From positions 82,275 to 146,274 of the forward strand of contig CAJJBW010000001.1 in the NCBI GenBank assembly GCA_905182515.1: a DNA stretch of 64,000 bases. The letters run 5' to 3'. The position numbers and the translations under genes were made by a program. How positions within the stretch are numbered: the first letter of the stretch is position 1; every line of letters starts with the position of its first letter. The notes under the pieces are model-generated. The model was not told the DNA's origin and searched no databases. It saw only the letters and a list, made by a program, of their open reading frames with translations. Positions 27,058 to 37,100 of the stretch are shown here, piece by piece. Origin of the DNA: an uncultured Candidatus Poseidoniales archaeon (GTDB lineage Archaea > Thermoplasmatota > Poseidoniia > Poseidoniales > Thalassarchaeaceae).

Positions 27058-27072
27058 CTTTCCTAAGGAAAG
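27058..27072. promoter_or_regulatory. 15-base palindrome upstream of tfb
   Basis: CTTTCCTAAGGAAAG is a perfect seven-base inverted repeat around one central base. On the minus strand it ends directly before the GGTGGAG Shine-Dalgarno-like sequence of tfb. A one-base loop cannot form an RNA hairpin, so a protein-binding site on DNA is the likelier reading. Confidence 0.45.
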
Positions 27073-27148
27073 ATAAAATACTGCGAAAGCCCATCTTATT
27101 TAAGACTGATAGTAAATATATCATACAATTAATAATTTGGAATAGATG

Positions 27149-27162
27149 AAAATATATAATTA
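27149..27162 (+). promoter_or_regulatory. Candidate TATA box for the aconitase-family gene
   Basis: An AT-only run containing AATATATAATTA lies about 60 bases before the ATG at 27219, in the intergenic region divergent from tfb. The position and composition suit an archaeal TATA box. The gene also has GGGGAG shortly before its ATG, a probable ribosome-binding site. Confidence 0.35.
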
Positions 27163-27218
27163 ATTATCAAAAATTGTGATATAGGGTCAGACCGTGCCAA
27201 AGAGCGACGGGGAGTAAA

Positions 27219-29216
27219 ATGACAGAAAAACAGTGGCCTCCAAAAAAAATAAGTCTTACTGATGGAAAGAGAGTTCTATTTTTAACAAAGAACTTAGAAT
27301 TGATAGGGAAGCAACTTTATGAAGGTCTTAATCTGAAAATGGAAGATTTAACTATTGATGATTTATTAGATGACATAAATACAGATGTGATGACCCCTGC
27401 ATGGGTATGCTTTGATCATGAACCTGCCAAAATAGCAGAGAATGCTTATGCAGGATTAATGCATAATGGACGTCGTGTTTTTGAAAAAAATGCACTAATT
27501 AATGGTAATTTTGAAGTTATTGTTTCTGGCCATAGGAAAGGTACAGGATCCAGTAGAGAAACAGCAGCACAATGTGAGAGGTGGTCAGGCATAAGATTAA
27601 TCATAGCTGCTTCTTTTGCTCCAATACATGAAAGAAATAACATAAATTTGGGTCAATTGATGGGAACATACTCTATGTTGGAAAAATTACAGAAGGGAGA
27701 ATTTATTTCCTTGGCTGAATTCACGTCTAAATATGATCCCGTAACACAATTAATTTTGGAAAATGGTGGTATATTTCCTTTTGCTAAAAAATTAGATAGT
27801 GGAGAAATAATATTACCTCATTCACCTACTAATCGGCGCCCTATGACAATGGCAGAGAAAATAATTGCTAAAAAAATGTTGGGAGAACAATCTGAAAAAT
27901 ATGTGAAACCTGGAGATGCAGTGTTGGCTGAAGTAGATGGAGGGTACTCTCATGAATTTACTACAGCACAAGTACATACATTTTTAGAAAAGGAATATGG
28001 TAAAAATTATTCTCTACCAAACTCTGTAAAATTTGCAGTATTTGAAGATCATTTATTGTATGCAACAGGTGTTCCAAAATTTAGTCCTCATACTGAAAAA
28101 ATTGAAACTTTGAGAAGGCTGCAAAATGTTTTTCAAAAACATACAGGAGTTAGAGATTATTCCGCTGTAGATGGTGTTAGTCCTGGAATTTGTCATCAAA
28201 TTGCACGTGAAGAATTTATAGATGTTGGAGATTTTATTCAAGCAACGGACTCACATACCTGCATGGGAGGGGCTTCAAATGCACTTACTTATGGTGTGGG
28301 CTCTACAGAATATGCAAACTTAGTTCATAATCAATTTGCGTTTGTAAAGGTTCCAGAAAGTATACGATTTGAATTAGAAGGACATTTAGACTCTGGCTGT
28401 ACTGCAAAAGATGTGATTTTGCATATTTTATTACACTATGCATCAAAATCAGAAACATTAGATAGAAGTATGGAATTTGGTGGACCGGGGCTATCTAGCC
28501 TATCAATGGACGAACGAGCTACTCTTTGTAACATGGCTACAGAATGTAGTGCCAAAACAGGAATATGTGAACCCGATGAACTAACCATAAAATGGTTATT
28601 AAAAAGAAGGTCAAACCTTACTGAACAACAGATAAAAGATTCTTTTGTAACTCCGGATGATGGTGCAGTGTATAATGGAGGGGTGCATAAAATTAATCTT
28701 TCAGAAATATTACCAATGGTTGCCCATCCAGGCGATCCAGACAAGGGAATACCTTCAGACCCTACGAATGGGGCGTTTGTTCATGATATTGGAGATATTA
28801 GTATAGATATTGCTTATGCTGGGTCTTGTACCGCAGGTAAAGATGATGATTTTGCATATTATGCAATGGTCACTAAAGCAGCCTTAGACGCCGGGTTAAA
28901 GATTCATGAACATGTAGAATGTTATATACAATTTGGATCAATGGCAGTGAAGGAATTGTCAATAAGAAATGGATGGACTGAATTATTTAAAAGGGCAGGA
29001 ATTAACGTTATTGATCCTGGATGTGGTGCTTGCATAGGTGCTGGACCTGGAGTTAGTGATGACCCTTCGCAAGTTACCGTATCTGCAATAAATAGAAATT
29101 TTCAAGGAAGGTCTGGCCCTGGTAAATTGTATCTTGCTAGTCCTTTGACTGTGATGACTAGTGCATTTACTGGTAAAATATCTTCTTGGAATCCTGACAT
29201 ATTCCAAAAAAAATAA
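27219..29216 (+). CDS. Aconitase-superfamily hydratase, swivel domain N-terminal
   Basis: Iron-sulfur hydro-lyase, probably aconitase; 3-isopropylmalate dehydratase or homoaconitase cannot be excluded. Seen: an N-terminal LeuD-like swivel domain (residues about 35-190) with VSGHRKGTGSSRETAAQCERW near 108-128, then a LeuC-like catalytic part with FEDHLLYATGV, GICHQIAREEF, the TDSHTCMGGASNALTYGVGS region near 342-361, SCTAGKDDDFAYYAM near 535 and DPGCGACIGAGPGV near 600. The last two supply the three cluster cysteines. Most single-chain aconitases carry the swivel domain at the C-terminus; here it is first, as in AcnB but without the AcnB HEAT domain. With icd in the window, a TCA-cycle role is favoured. 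Confidence 0.88.
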   Translation: MTEKQWPPKKISLTDGKRVLFLTKNLELIGKQLYEGLNLKMEDLTIDDLLDDINTDVMTPAWVCFDHEPAKIAENAYAGLMHNGRRVFEKNALINGNFEVIVSGHRKGTGSSRETAAQCERWSGIRLIIAASFAPIHERNNINLGQLMGTYSMLEKLQKGEFISLAEFTSKYDPVTQLILENGGIFPFAKKLDSGEIILPHSPTNRRPMTMAEKIIAKKMLGEQSEKYVKPGDAVLAEVDGGYSHEFTTAQVHTFLEKEYGKNYSLPNSVKFAVFEDHLLYATGVPKFSPHTEKIETLRRLQNVFQKHTGVRDYSAVDGVSPGICHQIAREEFIDVGDFIQATDSHTCMGGASNALTYGVGSTEYANLVHNQFAFVKVPESIRFELEGHLDSGCTAKDVILHILLHYASKSETLDRSMEFGGPGLSSLSMDERATLCNMATECSAKTGICEPDELTIKWLLKRRSNLTEQQIKDSFVTPDDGAVYNGGVHKINLSEILPMVAHPGDPDKGIPSDPTNGAFVHDIGDISIDIAYAGSCTAGKDDDFAYYAMVTKAALDAGLKIHEHVECYIQFGSMAVKELSIRNGWTELFKRAGINVIDPGCGACIGAGPGVSDDPSQVTVSAINRNFQGRSGPGKLYLASPLTVMTSAFTGKISSWNPDIFQKK

Positions 29217-29352
29217 TTTGTGGTATGTGATTCAAAGTTGATTTTTCGCAATATTTTATATTTATTTCCACTCATAGTTAAGGTGGGTCTGTGTTCCCAG
29301 TGTTCCAACCATAAGCAGGCCCCGTGCCAATAGGGTATTGGGAGGACCTGCT

Positions 29353-29359
29353 GGAGGAG
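29353..29359 (+). promoter_or_regulatory. Strong Shine-Dalgarno sequence of top6B
   Basis: GGAGGAG at 29353-29359 stands five bases before ATG 29365. It decides the start of the topoisomerase VI B gene, since the open frame extends further upstream to a TTG at 29338 without added homology. Confidence 0.75.
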
Positions 29360-29364
29360 TAATC

Positions 29365-31440
29365 ATGAGTAATGCAGAAGAAATTTCTAGTAAGCAAAAG
29401 CAAATAGCTGTAAGTGAATTTTTTGAAAAAAATAAACACTTTCTTGGATTTGATTCTCTTCAAAGGTCAATTATAACTGCAGTGAAAGAATCTGTTGATA
29501 ATTCTTTGGATGCTTGTGAAGAGGCCAGAATACTACCTACTATCCATGTTGAATTAAATCGGCAAAAAGGAGATACAATTGAATTAATAACTCAAGATAA
29601 TGGTCCCGGGATACCCAGAAATTCAATTGAAGATGTATTTGGAAAATTTTTACTTGGGTCTCGTTTCCATGCCATTAGGCAAACGAGAGGTCAACAAGGG
29701 ATTGGAATTACGGGTGTAGTAATGTACAGTCAATTGACAACTGGTTCTAAAACAAATGTGATATCAAAGATAAAAAAAGAAAGCTCTGCAGTATTTGTTG
29801 AATTAGGACTCGATACAAGGAAGAATAGGGCTTTAAAAACTAGCGAAAATAGAGATGTTTGGATAGATAAACGAACAGGTGAAGAAATAGAACAAGGTTT
29901 GGGCATTAAAACAGTAATGAAGGGTAAATATCAGAAGGGTAAGCAATCAGTTTATCAGTATCTTAGAATGACTTCAATAGTCAACCCTCATGCTAGTATT
30001 TCATTAATAGTAAGAGATAAGGATAGGAATATTATTGATGAGGGAAATTGGATAAGAACCTCTGAGAGATTACCTCGGATAGTATCCGAAATTAAGCCTC
30101 ATCCTCATGGAATACACCTCGGTACACTTCAAAGGATGCTCAGAGAATCTGAGGAAAGAAAAATGACTTCATTTTTACGGCACAATTTTTCAGGCGTTAG
30201 TATGCGTGCGGCAAGGGAAATTCTCTCAAAAGCCAAAATAGATGAGAGTAGGGGGCCAAGAAGAATTAAAGCTGAGGATGCTCAAGAAATACTGTTAGCT
30301 TTTCAACAAGTAAAATTACTTTCTCCCCCTATGGATTGTCTTTCTCCAATTGATGATTTATTGATCAAAAAGGGTCTTTCTAAAGCCATTGACTCTAGGT
30401 TTGCATCGACCGTAACAAGGGTCCCTAGTGTTAGTCAAGGAAATCCATTTCAAGTTGAAGTTGGATTAGTTTTTGGAGGAGATTTGAGTGCTGATGGCCC
30501 TATAGAAGTATTGAGATTCGCTAATAGAGTCCCATTAATGTATCAACAAGGAGGATGTTTGTTGACAAAGGCACTTGAGTCGATAGATTGGAAAAGATAT
30601 GGATTAGATCATCCAGCTGGACGCGGTGTTCCTAAAGGACCTGCAGCATTACTTATCCATTTGGCTTCTACAAATGTTCAATTTACTAGTGAAGCAAAAG
30701 AAGCAGTAGCAGAAAATGAAGAGGTTTATGAAGAAATAAGAAAAGCATTATTAGAAGTGGGAAGAGGTTTAAAAAACTATTTAAAGAAAAGTTCACAACG
30801 GAAAAAAGCACAAGAAAAATTTGAATTAGTAAACATAATATTACCTGAAATATCAAGGAAAAGTTCTGAAATATTATCAAGAGATGAGCCAGATTTAGCG
30901 CCTGTAATAACTAAAATAATGAATGCTGTATTTTGTGAAGAAAAATTAGATTGGGACAAAGAAAGGCAGACTGCAACCTGCTCAATAAAAATATACAACT
31001 ATACTGCAAGAGCAAGGGCATACACAATACTAGTTAAATGGCCCGAAAATACCACTATTAGTATTGTCGATAACGAAAGAGGAGGAAGAAAAGAAACTCG
31101 TGGCATCTGGGCATGGAGATTGGATGCACTGAACCCTGGAACATGCACTACAATTGAATTTGGTGTTAGTGGGCTAGTCAAAGGAGAATGGACAGATACA
31201 GATGTTTTCTTCCGAGGAAATGGAGATATAATTGGGGCATCTAAAATAGATGAGACTTTATTAAATGAAATACGTAAATCAGAAGCATTAGATGCTGCAG
31301 AAAGTGAAATATTGAACGAGTCAGGAAGTTTAGAGCCGTTAATTGACAGGGCTGAAACCAATGAAGTTGAATCATTACAAAAAATTATACCAAAAACAAA
31401 CAATGAGCAACTTTCTTTATCTGAATGGGAGGTAGAATAA
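29365..31440 (+). CDS. top6B: DNA topoisomerase VI subunit B
   Basis: ATPase subunit of the type IIB topoisomerase that relaxes and decatenates DNA. Numbered from ATG 29365. Seen: GHKL-fold motifs ESVDNSLDACEEA near residues 43-55 with the metal-binding Asn, QDNGPGIP near 80, FLLGSRFHAIRQTRGQQGIGITG near 97-119 and GLGIKTVMKG near 182. The H2TH-like and transducer parts follow, with the ATP-contacting QVEVGLVFGGD-type strand near 365. The C-terminal 150 residues contain the extra beta domain found in many archaeal B subunits (YTARARAYTILVKWPENT). The length of 691 agrees. The stop overlaps the ATG of top6A (TAATG), so the two subunits are translationally coupled. Confidence 0.96.
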   Translation: MSNAEEISSKQKQIAVSEFFEKNKHFLGFDSLQRSIITAVKESVDNSLDACEEARILPTIHVELNRQKGDTIELITQDNGPGIPRNSIEDVFGKFLLGSRFHAIRQTRGQQGIGITGVVMYSQLTTGSKTNVISKIKKESSAVFVELGLDTRKNRALKTSENRDVWIDKRTGEEIEQGLGIKTVMKGKYQKGKQSVYQYLRMTSIVNPHASISLIVRDKDRNIIDEGNWIRTSERLPRIVSEIKPHPHGIHLGTLQRMLRESEERKMTSFLRHNFSGVSMRAAREILSKAKIDESRGPRRIKAEDAQEILLAFQQVKLLSPPMDCLSPIDDLLIKKGLSKAIDSRFASTVTRVPSVSQGNPFQVEVGLVFGGDLSADGPIEVLRFANRVPLMYQQGGCLLTKALESIDWKRYGLDHPAGRGVPKGPAALLIHLASTNVQFTSEAKEAVAENEEVYEEIRKALLEVGRGLKNYLKKSSQRKKAQEKFELVNIILPEISRKSSEILSRDEPDLAPVITKIMNAVFCEEKLDWDKERQTATCSIKIYNYTARARAYTILVKWPENTTISIVDNERGGRKETRGIWAWRLDALNPGTCTTIEFGVSGLVKGEWTDTDVFFRGNGDIIGASKIDETLLNEIRKSEALDAAESEILNESGSLEPLIDRAETNEVESLQKIIPKTNNEQLSLSEWEVE

Positions 31441-32546
31441 TGACAATTGGTAGAACAAAAACAAAAGAAGAAGTGATTGAGGCCTTGCATAGTGTAGCTG
31501 CGGAAATGCATGATAAAATGATGAAAGGAAATCCGCCATCTATGACTTTACCAGTTAGAACAAAAACTAATATCACTTTTGATAATAAACTACAAGTTTA
31601 CAAATATGGTAAAAAGAAAAGTACTAGAGATGCTACTGCATTAGGTTCTGCAAGAGTATTATTGCGCTCTCTCCACATAACAGAATTTATACAACAAATG
31701 ATAGAAAGTGGTAAATCTTCAACTTTAAGAGAGATGTATTATATTTCTGAAGGATGGGGAAATGGCAAATTTAGTACCCAAAACGAAAGTAATAATTTAG
31801 CTGAAGATTTAGAAATAGTTACAAAGTGTATTAGGGAAGATTTTAAACTACGTCCAGAAGAAGATGGGGCTAGAATAATTGGGAATGTAACATTTGAAGA
31901 AAAAAATAGAAAAGGAGAATGGATGAGAATAAATTGTAGAGACGATGTTGGTGATTCTGGTTATGGGGTGCCATATAATGTCGAAGCAGAAAAATTAAGA
32001 TTAATAGATCAAGATATTGATTTTGTAATGGCCGTAGAAACTGGTGGAATGTTTGACAGGTTAGTTGAGAATGGATTTGATGAAGAAGCAAGGTGTGCAT
32101 TAATCCATCTAAAAGGACAACCTGCTCGATCTACACGACGTATAATGAAAAGAATGAGTGATGAGTGGAAGAAACCAATTTTAGTATTTGCTGACTGTGA
32201 TCCTTGGTCATTTAGAATCTTTGCTAGCATAGCATATGGAGCAATAAAAACTGCACATATATCAGAATATCTTGCAACCAGTGAGGCTACTTATTTAGGA
32301 ATTACTGCTGACGATATACTTGCGTATGATCTTCCTTCTGATGACTTAACAAAGTCAGATATAGGGGCTTTACAATCAGAATTAAGTGACCCAAGGTTTT
32401 CAACAGGTTGGTGGAAAGAGCAAATTAATTTGATGCAAGAAATAGGTAAAAAGGCTGAACAGCAATCATTAGCTAAGTATGGTTTAGATTTCGTTACTGA
32501 TACTTATTTACCAGAGAAATTAGGCGTACTTGGTTTGAATTATTGA
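31440..32546 (+). CDS. top6A: DNA topoisomerase VI subunit A (Spo11-like)
   Basis: DNA-cleaving subunit, related to Spo11. Seen, counted from ATG 31440: the CAP domain with the catalytic tyrosine in [11 protein letters not shown] (Tyr100 or Tyr101), [10 protein letters not shown], then the Toprim metal residues Glu200 in [15 protein letters not shown] and Asp252/Asp254 in [12 protein letters not shown]. The full length of 368 residues is normal. An in-frame ATG at 31425 exists, but ATG 31440 has GGGAGG just before it and overlaps the top6B stop, so it is preferred. B then A in one operon is the common archaeal arrangement. Confidence 0.96.
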   Translation: MTIGRTKTKEEVIEALHSVAAEMHDKMMKGNPPSMTLPVRTKTNITFDNKLQVYKYGKKKSTRDATALGSARVLLRSLHITEFIQQMIESGKSSTLREMYYISEGWGNGKFSTQNESNNLAEDLEIVTKCIREDFKLRPEEDGARIIGNVTFEEKNRKGEWMRINCRDDVGDSGYGVPYNVEAEKLRLIDQDIDFVMAVETGGMFDRLVENGFDEEARCALIHLKGQPARSTRRIMKRMSDEWKKPILVFADCDPWSFRIFASIAYGAIKTAHISEYLATSEATYLGITADDILAYDLPSDDLTKSDIGALQSELSDPRFSTGWWKEQINLMQEIGKKAEQQSLAKYGLDFVTDTYLPEKLGVLGLNY

Positions 32547-32584
32547 TTAATAAGTCTGATACCTAATGACCGTTTCGACAAGCC

Positions 32585-33313
32585 GTGGGTAGTAGACTAT
32601 TGCAAATTGCAAAGTGGTTGACACTAGCATCTTTCTTATTGCTTTTAATTGGAGCAATAGGGATTGCATTGATTGATGACGATAGCCTAAATATTTTAGA
32701 TCCAAGTGTTACGAACATGGCTGAGTTGTCTCCCGACAGTAGTAAATCAATATCTCTAGAAAATCGCGGAATTTATGTTGCACTTAGAATACCGGGTGAA
32801 GAGACAGAATCAAATTTAAGACTGATTGATAGTTTAGGAGAAGAGGAGAGGGGGCGAACCGCTAATTGGTATGATTTTCCTCGAACTGGTACAGATGGTA
32901 CCATTTATGATACCGTTAGAGTATTTGAAATAAACAATGATGGGGATTTTATTTTATATAATGAAGGTAATAATACCCTTTGGCTTGTTGATGAGACTTC
33001 AAATCAAGCCGATATATTAGGTGAGTTTTCTTTTTTAATTGTTAGCCTAGGATGCTGCCTTGGTATAATAACTGGGATTTTAGCATTATTATTAGCCCTA
33101 ATAGGTTGGAGAAGAAGATCAAAGGAAACTAATGTAAAAATTGGCATAGTTTCAGATATTTTAATCGAAAACCAGAATACAAAAATAAAAATTATTAAAT
33201 CAGAAGGAAAAATACCCGATCCGTTCATAGATAATAGGAAAAATACCGAATCAGATACAGTGAAAAATAACGAGAAAGATAATTTTTGGCAAGATTGGGA
33301 CAATCAAGAATAA
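32585..33313 (+). CDS. Membrane protein of unknown function, two helices
   Basis: Not recognised. 242 residues starting at GTG 32585. One hydrophobic segment lies near residues 10-32 and another near 145-173; between them are about 110 residues of extracytoplasmic, beta-looking sequence (ENRGIYVALRIPG, DGDFILYNEGNNTLWLVD), and after the second helix a charged cytoplasmic tail. No catalytic motif was seen. It follows top6A by 38 bases and precedes the ArsR-type regulator by 52, all on the same strand, but a functional link is not evident. Confidence 0.65.
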   Translation: MGSRLLQIAKWLTLASFLLLLIGAIGIALIDDDSLNILDPSVTNMAELSPDSSKSISLENRGIYVALRIPGEETESNLRLIDSLGEEERGRTANWYDFPRTGTDGTIYDTVRVFEINNDGDFILYNEGNNTLWLVDETSNQADILGEFSFLIVSLGCCLGIITGILALLLALIGWRRRSKETNVKIGIVSDILIENQNTKIKIIKSEGKIPDPFIDNRKNTESDTVKNNEKDNFWQDWDNQE

Positions 33314-33340
33314 TAATTGGGTTTTTAGAATACCACCCAC

Positions 33341-33360
33341 TACCCAACTCCGGGTTGGTA
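33341..33360 (+). promoter_or_regulatory. Hairpin just upstream of the ArsR-type gene
   Basis: TACCCAAC and GTTGGTA are complementary (seven pairs with one bulged C) around TCCGG, ending five bases before ATG 33366. It covers the place of the ribosome-binding site, so it could be an operator for the winged-helix product of the same gene or an RNA structure affecting its translation. Confidence 0.4.
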
Positions 33361-33365
33361 AGTGT

Positions 33366-34103
33366 ATGGTAAGTTTTGATGAGGCTTTAACTATATTAGA
33401 AAATTCTATTAGAAGGCAAATTTTAGTGTTATTGGTCAAAGAACCACATTATCCATTGCAGCTTTCTGAATTGATTAACGTTAGTCAACAAGCAGTCATA
33501 AAACACTTAAAAGTATTAGAAAAGGCAGATTTTGTTACATCTGAATTGGTCGCTTCGGAAAAAGGAGGCCCGCCAAAAAAAATGTATAAGGTAGATCAAT
33601 CTTTTTCAATAAGATTGGATTTAGGCCCTGATTTATTTCGTGCAGAACATAGAAGAATGCCCAGAGGAGGCGCCATGAAACTTTCAGAAAAATTACCCAA
33701 GGAGTTAGAAGGGGTCATAAAAAAAATTGGTACAAGAAGAAAATTAGAAATTGCAGAAGCAATTGGGGTTTTGGAAGAATTAGATACAGTTCTTGAAAGA
33801 ATTGATGAGCAAAGAGATGCTGTTATCGCCTTACATCAACAAGTAAAGAAGAAAGTTGCATCTAGCGTATCAGATCATTCTGATTTGTATGAAGAAAGGC
33901 AGTTGGCCCATGCAATTATGAACCAACCAAGAAGGCCGCTAGATTTGGATTTATTTTCACAAGGGATGAGAATACAATCTATGGATGCTGAAGAAATGAT
34001 GGAAAATCTTCGTGAACGGTTGTTGAGAGATCTTGGTGCAAATAAAGGAAATTTTGTTGCTGCCAAAAAAGGAACTCCTCTTCCTTGGTGGTTAGCTCGT
34101 TAA
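33366..34103 (+). CDS. ArsR-family winged-helix transcriptional regulator
   Basis: 245-residue regulator. Seen: an N-terminal winged helix with IRRQILVLLVKEPHYPLQLSE near residues 16-36, recognition helix SQQAVIKHLKVLEKADFV near 39-56 and the wing KGGPPKKMYKVD near 64-75. The central part is a long helical, coiled-coil-like stretch (KLEIAEAIGVLEELDTVLERIDEQ) that probably mediates dimerisation or sensing, and the C-terminus is LPWWLAR. No metal-binding Cys cluster is present, so metal sensing is unlikely. A hairpin directly before the start suggests autoregulation. It is convergent with the giant surface-protein gene, with three bases between stops. Confidence 0.88.
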   Translation: MVSFDEALTILENSIRRQILVLLVKEPHYPLQLSELINVSQQAVIKHLKVLEKADFVTSELVASEKGGPPKKMYKVDQSFSIRLDLGPDLFRAEHRRMPRGGAMKLSEKLPKELEGVIKKIGTRRKLEIAEAIGVLEELDTVLERIDEQRDAVIALHQQVKKKVASSVSDHSDLYEERQLAHAIMNQPRRPLDLDLFSQGMRIQSMDAEEMMENLRERLLRDLGANKGNFVAAKKGTPLPWWLAR

Positions 34104-34106
34104 ATC

Positions 34107-37100
34107 CTAAAATCGTATATCATCTTCATCTGGCTTGGACATCAGACTAGTTTTTTCTGCAAATGACTGTAGAGCTTCAATTCTCCTTCCATACATAACA
34201 AATCCTGCCACGCCAACCAATGAGAATGTGGCTCCAAGGATGATGGTTGGAACAGAATAACGAGCTACAACATCAATTACAACATCGCCAAATCCTAGAT
34301 TTGAGCTCATTTCACCACCTGGGATTTTCATTATGTTGTTTGTCTCATCGGTTTCAACGATATCATTACCTGAATCAACTACCACCACTACATCATGATT
34401 TCCTGCCGTAACAGTATAAAGTAGAGTGATGGGGTCGGGGTTTTCTAAACCTCCATCGCCTATTGGCATAATTGCCTTAATTAATTGTGTATAGACAATG
34501 TTTTTCTCATCGCATCCATTTTTCTTAATATCACTAATTGATTGATCTTTACATAAAATAACGTTTACATCGGTTGCATGAGCATTTCCACGATTAACAA
34601 TTTTGACACTTACAGACAGCATTTCTCCAATGTTTCCTTTTTTAGACCCTATAATAACTTCTAAAATTTCTAAATCAGGAGCCCTTAATCTTAATTCTAA
34701 AATCTGCTCGTTTGTATCGCAATCAGGTGAAAAATTATCAGGTAGGCCGTCTTTATTAGAATCTAATGTACAAGAATCTTCCCATCCGGGCGTTTCATCA
34801 TGATCTCCTTCATTTTCTGAAGAACCATGCATAGAAAGTGCTTTGATTCCTATTTCCCTATTTTGTAATGCTGCATCTGGAGCAATAGAAACAATTACAA
34901 CTATTTGTAAAGTTGTATATGCTTCCATGATAGGTAACGTGAGAGCCCCAGTTTGTGCTGAAAGATAACATCCTTCGGTTGGTATTGGGTCTGCTAAAGT
35001 CAAGAAATTTGGAGATTGCCCTATACACAAGCTTTCAACAGGGTATTCCGTGTTAAATCCTTCTAAAAGTGCAAATTGTATTTCCCAATTTGACAATGTA
35101 TTCATTCCGGGCATGATACCCCATCCTCCAGCAGCATCAATTGTATGATTATGCAGTGTAGGTTGGTCTGCAACATTTCCAAAATTAGTAACATTCAATG
35201 TAAATCTAACAATTCTACTTGGTGCAGTGGTTTTTATTTTACTTTCTACAGCAGGGTCTAGAGAGATTCTCATGTCGTGGAATTCTATTATGTTTATATT
35301 TAGAGAGATAGTATCTCTTAATCTAGTGCCTTGATATTCTTCTTCACTATATATGTTGAAGGTAATCGTATATTGGCCTGCTAATGTCTTATCTGGAACG
35401 TTGATAATTATAGGATATTCTCCTATTTCATCCCTATCTAACTCTCCAAATAATATTCTTGGTATCTCAATATCCCAAACGTGAGAATTGCCTTGAGAAT
35501 CAATTATAGATTCTATAGTCATATCAAATCTGTCTGGCCCATTACCTAGATTTTCTATGTTAGTATCCATTTGATATGGCTGACCTGGATATAAATCTAA
35601 TATGTTTTCAGAAACTGTGCCATCTAAATCATATCTTTGGATGATGTTTGTTAAAATTACAACAGAGTCTCGAATTTTGGGTTGCCCTTCTAAATATGAC
35701 CTGACAGTAATAGAATCCCCCAAGCCAGCTGTCGCATTGTAAGGAGCGCACATTATTGCGGTTACAGTATAGGGTGTGTTAATTTGTGCCCAATATCTTG
35801 GTGCATCATCTGCTGGACCATTGCCCCCTGGTGCATTTGTAAAGTCTAAATCTACGGTCCAATGATCATATCGCCATGTTTCTTCGGTCCAATTAGATGG
35901 TTTTTCATCTGGTGCACCGGGAAGAGTAAATACTAGATATCCTGGTGTAAAATGTTTGGTAACTTCTATATCGAATTCAGCACATTCACCAGGTAAAACG
36001 TATTGTGTAGTATCCCCCATAGAGAAGACGATGTTGCCAGTAGATCTGGTTGAGACATTTATCCAGAGCTCTAAAATGTCATATGTCCCTCTATCCACAG
36101 AAAGTACAGGTTCCCCTGTTGACCATCCTTTTAGATATATAACAAATGTTCCGGGTTCCTGTGATGATGGTACACTAACTTGTAAATTTTTAGTTACAGA
36201 CTGCAACGGATCTAAGGATATTGAAGTAGGAAAATCAATTCCCCAGCCGAAAGGTAAGGCCCATTCATTTTGGCCCTCTAAAGTAGAAGGGTCATAGAAT
36301 GCAAATGTATCAAACACATTACCTGTATTTTTAATAGACACAGAAAATACAGCTGATCTGCCTTGCTCGATATCTACTTGAAAGTGGCTTGTGTCTAACT
36401 CAATTCCATGAACAACATCCATAAGAGTTAAAGTTATTCTTTCATTTCGAATTGCTGGATCTTTATATGAGATTGCAGATATTGTTACCTGGGCTAATTC
36501 ATCTTGTTTCGCTTGATATATTGTCGGTGCTCTTAATCTCATATATATTGGAACAACTTCACCTCCATCCAAATGAAAAGGAGTAGAGTCGAATATTGGT
36601 GTATTATTAGTGGCATAAAATAATGTGGCACTCCAATTTGTTGGAACTCCTTGCATAGTTACAGTAAAGGTATCTTGGACTAATTCTGCTGGCCCAGGTG
36701 TAGGGTTAGCTATTGTCATATTATAGGTTGTTAATTCACCAGGGTATATTGTATGATAGAAAGTCTCTGCATCAGCAGGACAATCGTAAGGATGGCCTTC
36801 TAAATTTGGGTTAGCAATTACTTTCTCATCACATGCTAAAGAAATATCCACTAAACCTGTCAATACATGAACATAACATAATGTATATTTTCCAGCATTG
36901 GTTTCTTCGCTACATTTGTTAGTATCTGACCAGCCAAGGTGTGCGCCACTTCCTAGGTCATTGGAAAATGCTGGTGTTTGCCCTAAGTCAGGGGTGGCGG
37001 GCGAATTTGGCCCTAATTTGTCTGATTGCCAAGTAGTAACGGGAATAATTGTCCATGGATCAAATATTGATGATGCTATAGAATTTAGAGGGAAGCCATC

